Of a stretch of DNA of 64,000 nucleotides, positions 18,318 to 29,410 are shown one piece after another (position 1 is the first letter of the stretch; every line of letters starts with the position of its first letter). The notes under the pieces were generated by a model that ran no database searches, had not been told where the DNA came from, and saw only the letters and a program-made list of their open reading frames with translations. The position numbers and the translations under genes were made by a program. The DNA is taken from positions 310,001-374,000 of the forward strand of contig NZ_JACHGM010000001.1 of the NCBI RefSeq assembly GCF_014202295.1, in the 5' to 3' direction. The DNA comes from Borreliella afzelii (GTDB lineage Bacteria > Spirochaetota > Spirochaetia > Borreliales > Borreliaceae).

Positions 18318-19712
18318 TTATTGCCAAGTACTATGAAAAAACTCACCTCGTTTTGAGTCTAATCTTTCAAAAGAATGAGCACCGAAAAAGTCTCTTTGCG
18401 CTTGAATTAAGTTAGAAGGCAAATAATTAGTGGAATAAGAATCTAAAAACGAAAGACTGGCATAAAATGCTGGCAAAGGGATCCCAATTTCACTAGCCTT
18501 TGAAACTATTCTTCTCAAAGATTTGTGATTATTTTTTAATAAATCTAAAAAATAATCATCAAAAAGCAAATTAATAAGATGGGGATTTTTATCATAAGCT
18601 AATTTAATTTTATCTAAAAAACTGCTGCGAATAATACAACCTTCTCTCCAAACTAAAGAAATTTTACCTAAATTTAAATCCCAGCTATAATTTAAAGACG
18701 CGGTCTTAAGCATCATAAAACCTTGAGCATAAGCTACTATTTTTGAAACCAAAAGAGCATAATAAAGATCTAAAATCCAATCACTAAGCTCAAACTCAAA
18801 AGAAACAGTATCCATCTTAAGCAAATCACTAGCAATAATCCTTTCGTGTTTTAACCCCGACATAAATCTTGAAAAAACAGATTCAATAATTAAATTTATA
18901 GGCATGCTAGATTCAAGAGCATCAATAGATGTCCAAACGCCAGTACCTTTTTGATTTGCAATATCTAAAATCTTATCAACTAAATATTCATTATTTTCTT
19001 TATACCTAAGAATCTTAGAAGTTATTTCTAGTAAATACCCTGAAAGATCGCCTTCATTCCACTTTTCAAAAACTTCAGAAATTTTTGAATTATCTAAATT
19101 AAAAGCTTTTTTCATGAAAAAATAAACCTCGCTGATAAGCTGCATATCAGCATATTCCACACCATTATGTATCATTTTAACATAGTGCCCAGAACCATTC
19201 TCTCCAATATAAGCAGAACAAATATCATTATTTTTAGTCCTAGCTGCAATTTTATTTAAAATAGGTTCAAGAATTTCATAAGCTGATTTACTTCCTCCAT
19301 ACATTAGTGCAGGACCAAATCTTGCTCCTCTCTCTCCTCCAGAAATTCCAAGTCCTACAAAATAAATATCCTTGGCAAACAATTCTTTTTCCAATCTCAT
19401 TGTACTCTTATAGTGAGAATTTCCACCATCAATAATTATGTCCGATTTATTCAAAAAGGGTAAAATTTGTTCAACGACCTTTTCTACAGCTAGACTTGTC
19501 ACCATTAAAATGATTTTTCTTGGGGTTTTTAAACTTTTAACAAAAGATTCAATATCTTTAAAGCCATTTATCTTTTTATGAGAATTTTGTTTAACAAAAA
19601 TTTCAGTTTTTTCACTATCTCTATTGTAAACAGAAACATTAAAACCGTTATCAGCAATATTGAGAGCTAAATTGCCGCCCATAACACCAAGCCCATAAAT
19701 TCCTACATCCAT
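18318..19712 (-). CDS. gnd: 6-phosphogluconate dehydrogenase
   Basis: Gnd oxidises and decarboxylates 6-phosphogluconate to ribulose 5-phosphate, making NADPH in the oxidative pentose phosphate path. The 464-aa protein has the Rossmann motif GLGVMGGNLALN with YNRD, the IIDGGNSHY and GISGGERGARFGP substrate motifs, KMIHNGVEY with the catalytic lysine, and NQKGTGVW. All key residues are present. AAGGAG precedes ATG. It is divergent from htpG. Confidence 0.97.
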   Translation of the reverse strand: MDVGIYGLGVMGGNLALNIADNGFNVSVYNRDSEKTEIFVKQNSHKKINGFKDIESFVKSLKTPRKIILMVTSLAVEKVVEQILPFLNKSDIIIDGGNSHYKSTMRLEKELFAKDIYFVGLGISGGERGARFGPALMYGGSKSAYEILEPILNKIAARTKNNDICSAYIGENGSGHYVKMIHNGVEYADMQLISEVYFFMKKAFNLDNSKISEVFEKWNEGDLSGYLLEITSKILRYKENNEYLVDKILDIANQKGTGVWTSIDALESSMPINLIIESVFSRFMSGLKHERIIASDLLKMDTVSFEFELSDWILDLYYALLVSKIVAYAQGFMMLKTASLNYSWDLNLGKISLVWREGCIIRSSFLDKIKLAYDKNPHLINLLFDDYFLDLLKNNHKSLRRIVSKASEIGIPLPAFYASLSFLDSYSTNYLPSNLIQAQRDFFGAHSFERLDSKRGEFFHSTWQ

Positions 19713-19824
19713 TGCATTCTCCTTGATTCTAACTTCCTATTTTAAACAAATTGCTTTATTTATTATTTTTAGATTATGTTATATCATAAAAAAAGTAAAG
19801 ATTAAATTGAAAAGGAAAATTTAC

Positions 19825-21675
19825 ATGAAAAAACAATTTGATACAGAAGTAAATGATTTGCTTTATTTAATCATTCATTCTCTTTACTCCCATAAGGAAA
19901 TATTTTTAAGAGAATTGATATCAAATGCCTCTGACGCCATTGATAAGCTCAAGTTTTTAAGCTTAACAAATGAAAAATTCAAAAACATCGCTCTAGAACC
20001 AAAAATAGAAATAACATTTGATGATAAAAGTATCCTTATCAAGGATAATGGAATCGGAATGAATGAACAGGAATTAACCAATCATCTTGGTGTAATTGCA
20101 AAATCAGGAACCAAAGAATTTATTAACAATTTAAAACAAGATGAAAAAAAATCTGCAAATCTAATTGGCCAGTTTGGAGTCGGATTTTACAGTGCATTCA
20201 TAGTATCAGAAAAAGTAGAAGTTACATCAAAAAAAGCACTAGAAAGCGATGCTTATATTTGGTCTAGCGACGGTAAAACAGGATATGAAATAGAAAAAGC
20301 AAAAAAAGAAGATCCGGGCACAGAAATAAAACTTTATCTTAATAAAGAAGGCCTTGAATATGCTAATAAATGGAAAATTCAAGAAATTATCAAAAAATAT
20401 TCAAATCATATAAATTATCCCATTTATATAAAATACAACGAACCTATAATGAAGGACGGGAAACAAGAAGGAATAGAAGAAAAAGAAGAAAAATTAAACG
20501 AAACCACTGCTCTTTGGACAAAAAATAAAAGCGAAATTAAAACAGAAGAATACAACGAATTTTACAAAAATACAACCTTTGATTATGAAAATCCATTGAT
20601 GTATATTCATACAAAAGCTGAAGGAAATTTAGAATATACTAATTTATTTTATATCCCAAGTAAAGCTCCTTATGATTTATATTACCCAAACACTAAACCT
20701 GGAGTAAAACTATTTATAAACAGAATCTTTATTACAGACTCTGAAGGTAGTCTGCTTCCAAACTATCTAAGGTTCATAAAAGGAATTATAGACTGCCAAG
20801 ATTTACCGCTCAATGTAAGTAGAGAAATTTTACAACAAAATAAAATTTTGTCTAAAATAAAATCATCTTCTGTAAAAAAAATACTAAGCGAGCTTGAAAA
20901 GCTAAGCAAAAAAAATCCTGAAAAATTTTCAGAGTTTTCTAAAGAATTTGGAAGATGCATTAAGGAAGGTGTTTATTCTGACTTTGAAAACAGAGAAAAA
21001 CTTATCTCATTAATAAGATTTAAATCTTCAAGTGTAGATGGATTCGTCTCTTTTAAAGAGTACAAAGAAAGAATGAATGAAAGCCAAAAAAGCATTTATT
21101 ATATAACAGGCGGCAAAGAAAATATATTAAAAGAAAACCCAATAGTAACCGCTTATAAAGAAAAAGGATTTGAAATCTTAATCATGGATGATGAACTTGA
21201 TGAGGCTATTTTAAATCTAATTCCAGAATACGAAGGATTAAAACTAAAAGCAATAAACAAAAATGAAACTAGCAATGAATTAAAAGATGAAAATTTCAAA
21301 AAAATTGAAGAAGAATTTAAAGATACCCTTACAAGGGTAAAAGAAATCCTTAAGGACCAAATAAAAGAAGTTAATCTCTCAGCAACATTGATAAAAGAAC
21401 CTTCAGCAATAATAGTTGATAGCAATGATCCAACTTACCAAATGCAAAAAATCATGCTTTCAATGGGGCAAGAAGTAAAAGAAATTAAACCAATACTTGA
21501 ATTAAACCCTAATAATAAAATAGTCCAAAATTTAAAAAATCTAGAGCCTGAAAAATTAGAAAAAATAAGCATTCTCCTTTTTGAGGAAGCTCTGCTAACT
21601 TCAGGAATGCCTAGCAAAAATCCAAGAAAATTCATAAACATAATAAACGAATTTCTAGAAAAAGACTTGTTGTGA
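19825..21675 (+). CDS. htpG: Hsp90 chaperone HtpG
   Basis: HtpG is the bacterial Hsp90, an ATP-dependent folding chaperone of the cytoplasm. I start it at ATG 19825 (MKKQFDTEVNDLLYLIIHSL), after AAAGGAAAA, giving 616 aa, close to the usual 620-630. The frame is open for another 34 codons upstream, but those are hydrophobic intergenic sequence. The GHKL motifs are intact: ELISNASDAIDKL, KDNGIGMNEQEL and GQFGVGFYSAF. Middle and C-terminal dimerisation domains follow. The gene ends at a hairpin shared with the convergent crr. Confidence 0.97.
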   Translation: MKKQFDTEVNDLLYLIIHSLYSHKEIFLRELISNASDAIDKLKFLSLTNEKFKNIALEPKIEITFDDKSILIKDNGIGMNEQELTNHLGVIAKSGTKEFINNLKQDEKKSANLIGQFGVGFYSAFIVSEKVEVTSKKALESDAYIWSSDGKTGYEIEKAKKEDPGTEIKLYLNKEGLEYANKWKIQEIIKKYSNHINYPIYIKYNEPIMKDGKQEGIEEKEEKLNETTALWTKNKSEIKTEEYNEFYKNTTFDYENPLMYIHTKAEGNLEYTNLFYIPSKAPYDLYYPNTKPGVKLFINRIFITDSEGSLLPNYLRFIKGIIDCQDLPLNVSREILQQNKILSKIKSSSVKKILSELEKLSKKNPEKFSEFSKEFGRCIKEGVYSDFENREKLISLIRFKSSSVDGFVSFKEYKERMNESQKSIYYITGGKENILKENPIVTAYKEKGFEILIMDDELDEAILNLIPEYEGLKLKAINKNETSNELKDENFKKIEEEFKDTLTRVKEILKDQIKEVNLSATLIKEPSAIIVDSNDPTYQMQKIMLSMGQEVKEIKPILELNPNNKIVQNLKNLEPEKLEKISILLFEEALLTSGMPSKNPRKFINIINEFLEKDLL

Positions 21676-21683
21676 TTAAAAAT

Positions 21684-21712
21684 AAAAGAGAGAGTTTGAA
21701 ACTCTCTCTTTT
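21684..21712. terminator. Bidirectional terminator between htpG and crr
   Basis: AAAAGAGAGAGTTT (21684-21697) and AAACTCTCTCTTTT (21699-21712) form a 14-pair stem around a single G (a five-base loop in practice), with T runs on both sides. It sits exactly between two convergent genes and touches the crr stop codon. Confidence 0.85.
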
Positions 21713-22281
21713 TATTTTCTAACTCGCAACACTAAATCTTTGCCTGCTGTAACAGACTTTGTTTGAGATATTTTATGTCTAATTTCTTCTGTCAAAACAG
21801 TTGACGATAACAAAATATATTCAGTCCCATTTTCAAGCTTTCCGAAAGAATATTCTATGCTTGAAACTTCATCAGAATTTGCAATAACAACTGGAGTAAT
21901 AACGGATTCTGAATGCTCTTTTAAATATTCAAGATCAAGCCTAATAATAACTTCGCCTTGCTTAACATCAATGCCTTCCTCAGCAACTCTTGTAAAACCC
22001 TTACCATTTAAATTAAGAGTATTAATCCCAAAGTGAACAAAAATTTCAACACCCTCTTTGGTTTCAAGGCTAAAGGCATGATTGGTTTTAAAAATTTTAC
22101 CTATTTTCCCATCACAAGGCGCTAACAACTCATTGCTTGTTGGAAGAATTGCAATTCCATCACCAACTATTTTTTCAGCAAACGCTTCATCGGGAACCTT
22201 ATCAATTGACATAACTTTTCCACTAATCGGAGCAATCAAATCCAATGTAGCGGTTTTTTTAAAAAAATCTAAAAACCCCAT
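21712..22281 (-). CDS. crr: PTS glucose-type EIIA component
   Basis: EIIA-Glc receives phosphate from HPr and passes it to a sugar-specific EIIB. The 189-aa protein aligns throughout with E. coli Crr. H83 in VEIFVHFGINTL is the phosphorylated residue, and H68 in KTNHAFSLET is its partner in phosphotransfer. The first residues (MGFLDFFKK) form the short amphipathic leader seen in E. coli. It lies two bases after ptsI and 15 codons from a strong terminator. It ends the ptsH-ptsI-crr operon. No sugar permease is in the window. Confidence 0.95.
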   Translation of the reverse strand: MGFLDFFKKTATLDLIAPISGKVMSIDKVPDEAFAEKIVGDGIAILPTSNELLAPCDGKIGKIFKTNHAFSLETKEGVEIFVHFGINTLNLNGKGFTRVAEEGIDVKQGEVIIRLDLEYLKEHSESVITPVVIANSDEVSSIEYSFGKLENGTEYILLSSTVLTEEIRHKISQTKSVTAGKDLVLRVRK

Positions 22282-22283
22282 AA

Positions 22284-24005
22284 CTAATCTCCTATAAATT
22301 TATCAAAATAACTTAAAGTTTCTTGCTCAGAATCACTATTTAAAACCCTATTTGCCAATTCTTCCAATTCCATTATTGTATACTTTTTAAGCAAATATTT
22401 GATTCTAAGTGTAGCACTAGGAATCATGCTTAAAGACCTAAATCCAAGACCTACAAGAAGTAACGCTCCAGCATCATCCCCCCCAAGCTCGCCACAAACA
22501 GACACATCAATTCCAGAACTAACTCCATCATCAAGAACCTTTTTGATTAATTTCAACACAGCAGGATTATACTTATCATATAAATTTGATATTTTTTGAT
22601 TACCACGATCAACAGCTAAAACATATTGGGTTAAATCATTAGTCCCTATACTAAAAAAATTCAATTTATTGGCAAGTTTAGAAGAAATTAAAGCTGCAGA
22701 AGGAACTTCTATCATACAACCTACTTCCAAATTTTCATCAAACGGCAAACTTCTAGACTTCAAATTGATTTTTGCATTATTCACAAAATATTCGATCGTT
22801 TCAATCTCTTCATATCTGGTAAGCATGGGCACCATTACCCTTATCTTCCCATAATGACTGGCCCTAAAAATAGCATTAAACTGTGCTTGAATTAATTCCT
22901 CATATTCTTTATACATCCTAAGTGCTCTAAAACCCAAAAAGGGATTCTCTTCTTTTTCAAAATTAAGATAGGGAATTTCCTTATCCCCACCAACATCAAG
23001 AGTGCGAATAGTAACAACCCCTTTTTTTTCCATTGTATCTATAACTCTCTTATAAGTTTCAAACTGCTCATCTTCTGTTGGGGGTTGTAAAGATTTCATA
23101 TATAAGAATTCTGTTCTAAAAAGACCTATTCCCTCAACACCATATTTATTAACATAGGCAATATCAACAGGTGTTCCAATATTTGCCTTTAAAGACACTT
23201 TTATGCCATCTTTTGTTTCAGCATCTTTATCTTTTAAAGAAAAAAGCTCTTTTTCCATCTCCACTTGACGCAAAATCTTACCTTTATAAAGATCAAGTTC
23301 ATCAGAAGAAGGATTTTTAATAACAATAGAAGATATTGCATCAATGACTATTTTATCACCATCCTTTAACGCATCAATATCTAACAAAGTCATAACAAGC
23401 GCCGGAAGCCCCATTGTTCTTGCCAAAATAGCAGCATGAGAAGTTTCTCCTCCAACTGCAGTTAAAAACCCTTTAACATAATTTAAGTCAAATTGCATAG
23501 TATCAGATGGTGTTAATTCTTCGGTAACAAGAATAATATCTTTATTAATCTCAGAAAAATCGGTTATTTGACCTAAAACGGTAGAAATTAATCTATTTCT
23601 AATGTCCTTATAATCAGACGCTCTTTCTTTTAAATAAGGATCTTTATAGTCTTCCACACTTTTAACCAAATTTTCAAACGCTAAATAAATAGAATAAGCA
23701 GCACTATAATTTTCCTTTACAATAAGCTCAACAACAAGTTCAGAAAATTCATCGTCTTCAACGATCAACACTTGACCTTCAAAAATACCTTTCTTGTCAT
23801 CTCCAAATTGAAGCACGGCTTTTCTTTCAAGGTCCTTAAGCGCTTCAATTGCTTTTGACTTAGCTTTATTGAATTTTGATATCTCACTATCAACTTGAGA
23901 AAAGTCGATTTTTTCTCTACTTATAATTTTATCAAAATTTTTCCTAATACAAAGAACTTCTCCAATGCCTATTCCTTTAGATATTCTTTTACCCGATAAA
24001 GTCAT
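22284..24005 (-). CDS. ptsI: PTS enzyme I
   Basis: Enzyme I takes phosphate from phosphoenolpyruvate and gives it to HPr. The 573-aa protein has H190 in the active-site motif GGETSHAAILARTMGLPAL, followed by the PEP-binding barrel (GIGLFRTEFLYM, RTLDVGGDKEIPYL, SIGTNDLTQY, and CGELGGDD where the usual active-site cysteine motif is CGExAGD). It begins 20 bases after ptsH with AAGGAT. A normal, complete enzyme. Confidence 0.97.
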   Translation of the reverse strand: MTLSGKRISKGIGIGEVLCIRKNFDKIISREKIDFSQVDSEISKFNKAKSKAIEALKDLERKAVLQFGDDKKGIFEGQVLIVEDDEFSELVVELIVKENYSAAYSIYLAFENLVKSVEDYKDPYLKERASDYKDIRNRLISTVLGQITDFSEINKDIILVTEELTPSDTMQFDLNYVKGFLTAVGGETSHAAILARTMGLPALVMTLLDIDALKDGDKIVIDAISSIVIKNPSSDELDLYKGKILRQVEMEKELFSLKDKDAETKDGIKVSLKANIGTPVDIAYVNKYGVEGIGLFRTEFLYMKSLQPPTEDEQFETYKRVIDTMEKKGVVTIRTLDVGGDKEIPYLNFEKEENPFLGFRALRMYKEYEELIQAQFNAIFRASHYGKIRVMVPMLTRYEEIETIEYFVNNAKINLKSRSLPFDENLEVGCMIEVPSAALISSKLANKLNFFSIGTNDLTQYVLAVDRGNQKISNLYDKYNPAVLKLIKKVLDDGVSSGIDVSVCGELGGDDAGALLLVGLGFRSLSMIPSATLRIKYLLKKYTIMELEELANRVLNSDSEQETLSYFDKFIGD

Positions 24006-24025
24006 AACTTAAATCCTTCTAAAAC

Positions 24026-24286
24026 TCATTCCTTAAAAGATTCGATAAGCTCTGCAAGCTCTGAAGCAGCGATTTCTTCATCCTCACCCTCAGCACATAT
24101 CAAAAGCTTTTTACCTGATGACAATTCCAAAGTTTGAAGCCTGAATAAACTTTTTCCGCTAACAGACTTTCCATCAGACTCTATTGTTATCTCACTAGAA
24201 TATTCTTTAGCTTTTTTTACAAAAGTTGACGCAGGCCTAACATGTAAACCGTTTACAGCCTTAATAATTGCTTCTTTTTTTACCAT
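24026..24286 (-). CDS. ptsH: PTS phosphocarrier HPr
   Basis: HPr passes phosphate from enzyme I to EIIA proteins. The 86-aa protein has the active histidine H15 in GLHVRPAS. The segment around S46 reads GKSLFRLQTL, like the E. coli protein and unlike the SIMGVMSL site that HPr kinase uses in Gram-positive bacteria. It is the first gene of the ptsH-ptsI-crr operon. A TATAAT on the minus strand at 24338-24343 is a possible -10, about 50 bases before the start, with no clear -35. Confidence 0.96.
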   Translation of the reverse strand: MVKKEAIIKAVNGLHVRPASTFVKKAKEYSSEITIESDGKSVSGKSLFRLQTLELSSGKKLLICAEGEDEEIAASELAELIESFKE

Positions 24287-24423
24287 AAGTACAGAAACCC
24301 CTCATTATGAATATTATTTTTTTGATTAACTTTTTACATTATAATACATAAAAATAAATTATATATTCCTTTTACATAAGAAATATAGCATAATAAAGAT
24401 AGTAATTAAACTTATTCTAACCA

Positions 24424-25293
24424 TTAAAAATTTAAATTCATTAATATGTCTAAGTAAAAATTCTTTATTAGCTTTAAATTTCTCTCTCCTATATTAAAAT
24501 TTTTAGAATCTCTTATATTTTTATCCAACATTTTAAGAGAATTTTCTATCTCAGAAAATGAAAGCGGCAAAGACTTGTTTAAAAGCAAAACCTGAAAATC
24601 CTTTATGACAATCATTTTATCATCATAAAATATTTTTAACAAAAAATCATTTATAACGTCTCTTTTGATGTTTGAAAGAATACATATAAAGATAACATCC
24701 GTTTCTTCTAAAATGTCAAAAGACATGGTGTTGAAAAATACTTTATGATAAAAGCTTCTGTTCCATAGATTCATCATTGGAAATTTAAATTTAGTAACAA
24801 GAATAGTGTTTCGATTTGCAATATACTCAGCCCGATTTAAATTATAAGCACTAAAAACGTAAGTCTTTTTAGTCAAAACATTTTTAAACTCAACTTGCGC
24901 ATCAAGGCTTAATAATAAAGGATAAATATCAAAAATGGTGTTTTTATAATAAAACCCATTTGCAAGGTTAATACTATTTAAATATATTTTATCATTAAAT
25001 TTTGAAATAAATTCATAAAACAGGCTTGGAATATTTTTCTTGCCAATCTGAAGTATCTCGTTGTAAGTAACACACGGCCCCATCTCAAGAAAATTACCCC
25101 TTAAAGATACCTTATTAAATTTTTCAAAATTACCAACAATAAAAAAATTATTAATGGGTGTTTCTCTATTAAACAAATTAGGATTTTTTTTAAAATCTAG
25201 CTCATTATAAATGATATAATTGTTTAAATTTTTGTTAAATAAATTAGATAGTATATTAAAATTTTCAGGATAATAAACTTTAACATTAGCCAT
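24424..25293 (-). CDS. Degenerate FAD subunit of a molybdenum-hydroxylase-like complex
   Basis: At 289 aa this has the size of the medium (FAD) subunit of xanthine dehydrogenase/CO dehydrogenase enzymes and follows that family in order. An N-terminal half ends in V63-SLRGNFLEMGPCVTYNEI (family: l.IGA.vt..ei). Then come IPSLFYEFISKF, INLANGF (where T-GGN is usual), FDIYPLLLSLDAQVEF (nearly exact for aD..pALLALDA.V.l) and LVTKFKFP. The two glycine-rich FAD motifs (AGGTD and TIGGN) are replaced by NELDF and NLANG, so FAD binding is doubtful. It is the last of three overlapping genes, sharing eight bases with the one before. Homology is inferred by eye. No public name is known to me. Confidence 0.7.
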   Translation of the reverse strand: MANVKVYYPENFNILSNLFNKNLNNYIIYNELDFKKNPNLFNRETPINNFFIVGNFEKFNKVSLRGNFLEMGPCVTYNEILQIGKKNIPSLFYEFISKFNDKIYLNSINLANGFYYKNTIFDIYPLLLSLDAQVEFKNVLTKKTYVFSAYNLNRAEYIANRNTILVTKFKFPMMNLWNRSFYHKVFFNTMSFDILEETDVIFICILSNIKRDVINDFLLKIFYDDKMIVIKDFQVLLLNKSLPLSFSEIENSLKMLDKNIRDSKNFNIGERNLKLIKNFYLDILMNLNF

Positions 25294-25753
25294 TTTTTCT
25301 ATACAATTCTTCAGCTTTCAAATAAAGAGATAAAAAAGTATCAACATCCATGCAACTACATTTTAATGAATTTCTATAACCTAAAATATCTGATTTGCTT
25401 ACAATCTTGTTTTCTAAAAAGTAATAAAACAACAAAACATTAGATTCAAAACAATTACTACAAAAATTAAAATCGTCTTCTAATAAAATCTTTTGCATGT
25501 GCTGATAAAAACTTTTTTTTTTGAGTCCTTCAAGAGTAACTACACTACGACCATTTAAAATAAAAGCAGGAACCAAATTAGAATAAACAAGTCTAAAATC
25601 CAATAAAATTAAAAAAAATCTGTTATTAACAATGTACTCTAAACTATTGCTCTTAGCAAAAAATATAGAATCTAAAAGACTTCTAGTAGTCAAAGAAAGG
25701 CTAATTTTTTTTGAAATACGCTCTCCATTTAGATTAAAATTAATTAATATCAA
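25286..25753 (-). CDS. Degenerate 2Fe-2S subunit of a molybdenum-hydroxylase-like complex
   Basis: This 155-aa protein matches the small iron-sulphur subunit of xanthine dehydrogenase-type enzymes in length and plan. INFNLNGE starts the ferredoxin-like part. FILNGRSVVTLEGL fits the family's sCl....G..v.TiEGl. C98-x2-C101, then 30 residues, then C132-x-C134 is the exact signature of the second, helical 2Fe-2S cluster. There is no cysteine in residues 1-97, so the plant-ferredoxin cluster is gone. It starts at TTG, eight bases after GGAG, and overlaps the stop of the large-subunit gene by 14 bases. Confidence 0.75.
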   Translation of the reverse strand: MILINFNLNGERISKKISLSLTTRSLLDSIFFAKSNSLEYIVNNRFFLILLDFRLVYSNLVPAFILNGRSVVTLEGLKKKSFYQHMQKILLEDDFNFCSNCFESNVLLFYYFLENKIVSKSDILGYRNSLKCSCMDVDTFLSLYLKAEELYRKNG

Positions 25754-27617
25754 TTTTTACACTCCAACTATTCAAAATTTCTTCAAAATCAAGAGGCGTG
25801 CTGCTTGCATTAAAATCAAATATCTGAATCAAAGCAGTTCGAATTGCAGAAACAGAAACAATAAAAAAACTTCTAAAAGAAAAAACAAACTCACCATCTT
25901 CAATAAACTCTAAGCTTAAACAATCTTTAACATCGCAATTTACATTAGCACTGCGAAACACATAATCAACCGCTAACCCAAATATTGTACGAATTCTTTT
26001 ATTATTTAACTTAAGCTTGGCAAACTTGCCTTGCTCTACAAAAAAGCTTACATTACTAAAAACAGCGCTAAGAGAATAAAATTCAAATTTAAGTTCAACA
26101 GAACACCCAAGCATGCAATCATTAACATAGTTAGAAGCTATTTTTTCTTTAAAAATAACAGGATATTCATTTATAAAGCCTGTACTTATCAAAGAAGAAA
26201 AATTATCCTTAATAGATAAAATTGCTTTTTCAATCAAATAAGGATCTTTAAAAAGAAGATTATAAAAATTAGTAAAATCTAATATACTCTCATCTATAAA
26301 AAAATTTACATTGTTATAGGCCAAACCCAATGTTTTAGCTAAACTATTTTTCAAATAGTTGCTTAAATTGTTGTCAATAATGCTGTAAGGCAAAAATATA
26401 TTTAATTCATCCTTATATAAGAAGGCAACAACATATTGCTCCCCACTGAAAAAATAAGTGTTTGAATTTAAATAAGCAAAACCAACTCCCCTACGACTAG
26501 TATCAAAAATATTATAATTCTTGTTAACACTTAAAACAGAAGATTTCTTTATCAAAGAATTCTTGAAATCTAATTTTTTAAAAATTTTAAAAAAGCTACT
26601 GTAATCGCCTTTAATCTGTGTAAGCAAATACCCTATTGGTTCACAAGACGTCACTAAAGCAAGATTATAAAAATTGGAATAAATAAAATTGTAAACAGAA
26701 GTCTCAAATGCCAAAAAATTGTCATAAAAAAATATGAAATCACCTTTATTCTCAACAAAAAAAATTTCCAAAAACCCATCAAAAAATAAATTTTTAAAAA
26801 TATTATTAATAAATTTAAAATAAAACTTATATAAAAAATTTAAAGGTCTATTTATAATAATTTCTAAAACAATCTTTGAGAGCTTATTATTTGCCAACAA
26901 ACAATTAGAAACTGAAAAAGTTAAATTTAAATTATCTAAAATTCCAAAATGCCTTTTATAGTAAACAACATTAACCGTTTTATTAATTTTTTTTGAAATT
27001 ACAATGCCTTGCAAAATTGCATTAAAAGAAATGGGAAAAATAGAACTAGACCAACAATTATTAAGAGAATTGATTTTTATTTTATCTTTATCCACACCAA
27101 AATTCTCACTAATAAAAAATTTCAAAAAAGAAATATTATCTACATTAGCATCAATAATTAAGTTTTCAGAATCAAAAAATATTTTAACTAAAATAAAATC
27201 ATCTGAAAAACTATTGTAATCACTAAATTTATAACAAGCATTCAAAACATTACAAGTTCCAGATTCTTTCTTTTTAAATCCAGAGGAGTAACTATTGCTC
27301 CCATCACCAATTCTTAGATTAAAAAGAACACTTTTTTCTGCTTTTAGCAAATAATCCAAATTATCTGAATACAAAACTAAAGGAATTTGACCTTCAAAAC
27401 TTATTTTATTATCAAAAAGCTTTAAATTAAATTCATTGGAATCAACAAAATCTCTAAACTTTAAAGTTATATTGTCTTTATAACTGATACTAAAAATTGA
27501 ACTTACATGTTCATCTACAAAGCTAAAGTCTTCAATAAAAGAATCCTTAACATTGCAGCAAACTGGCAAAGCCCAAAATTCATATGCATCCACACTTGTC
27601 AAACTTGCAAACTCCAA
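25740..27617 (-). CDS. Degenerate molybdopterin-type large subunit of the same complex
   Basis: At 625 aa this is shorter than the usual 750-790. Blocks match the large subunit of xanthine dehydrogenase-type enzymes in order. GQIPLVLYSDNLDYLLKAEK (76-95) is like GeA.Y.dD....L.a. Residues 185-222 are like the GG.FG.K...aalaA...gRPV+l.y+R block. RRGVGFAYLN (375-384) and ELNIFLPYSIIDN with LAKTLGLAYNNVNFF (404-440) are like the d.GQG..t...Q.aAe.LG...v.V block. A closing AIRTALIQIF...TPLDFEEIL (591-615) ends it. The GG.FGxK, GQG and GxKGxGE cofactor residues are absent, so catalysis by molybdopterin is unlikely. The start is TTG 27617 or TTG five codons later, which has better GGAG spacing. First gene of the three. 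Confidence 0.65.
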   Translation of the reverse strand: MEFASLTSVDAYEFWALPVCCNVKDSFIEDFSFVDEHVSSIFSISYKDNITLKFRDFVDSNEFNLKLFDNKISFEGQIPLVLYSDNLDYLLKAEKSVLFNLRIGDGSNSYSSGFKKKESGTCNVLNACYKFSDYNSFSDDFILVKIFFDSENLIIDANVDNISFLKFFISENFGVDKDKIKINSLNNCWSSSIFPISFNAILQGIVISKKINKTVNVVYYKRHFGILDNLNLTFSVSNCLLANNKLSKIVLEIIINRPLNFLYKFYFKFINNIFKNLFFDGFLEIFFVENKGDFIFFYDNFLAFETSVYNFIYSNFYNLALVTSCEPIGYLLTQIKGDYSSFFKIFKKLDFKNSLIKKSSVLSVNKNYNIFDTSRRGVGFAYLNSNTYFFSGEQYVVAFLYKDELNIFLPYSIIDNNLSNYLKNSLAKTLGLAYNNVNFFIDESILDFTNFYNLLFKDPYLIEKAILSIKDNFSSLISTGFINEYPVIFKEKIASNYVNDCMLGCSVELKFEFYSLSAVFSNVSFFVEQGKFAKLKLNNKRIRTIFGLAVDYVFRSANVNCDVKDCLSLEFIEDGEFVFSFRSFFIVSVSAIRTALIQIFDFNASSTPLDFEEILNSWSVKIDIN

Positions 27618-27881
27618 CTAAACAAAAAATAAATTAATAAAAACCCATTATTACATAAATAAAAAAGATTGAAAAATAAAACTTCAAAAATAGCTTACCT
27701 TAACAATATACGCAACAATCTTAAAGCAACTTAATAAGAAATTCACTTAAAACCAATTTGAAATCAGCACCACTTGTCAATAAAACATCACCTTCAGTGA
27801 CATTTTATCACTTTTAATAAATGTACAAACTATGATAACATTATAAATTATAGATGTTTTCTAAATAAAAACAAGGATCTT

Positions 27882-29387
<1,506 letters not shown>

Positions 29388-29410
29388 AAATTGAAACTTT
29401 TAAATCTAAC

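Noticed and set aside
19723..19824. N-terminal extension of htpG by 34 codons
   Set aside because: The extra residues are not found in Hsp90 proteins. ATG 19825 has its own AAAGG and gives the family N-terminus.
20763..21641. Minus-strand frames of 65-90 codons opposite htpG
   Set aside because: They are serine/phenylalanine-rich shadows of the htpG codons with no ribosome sites.
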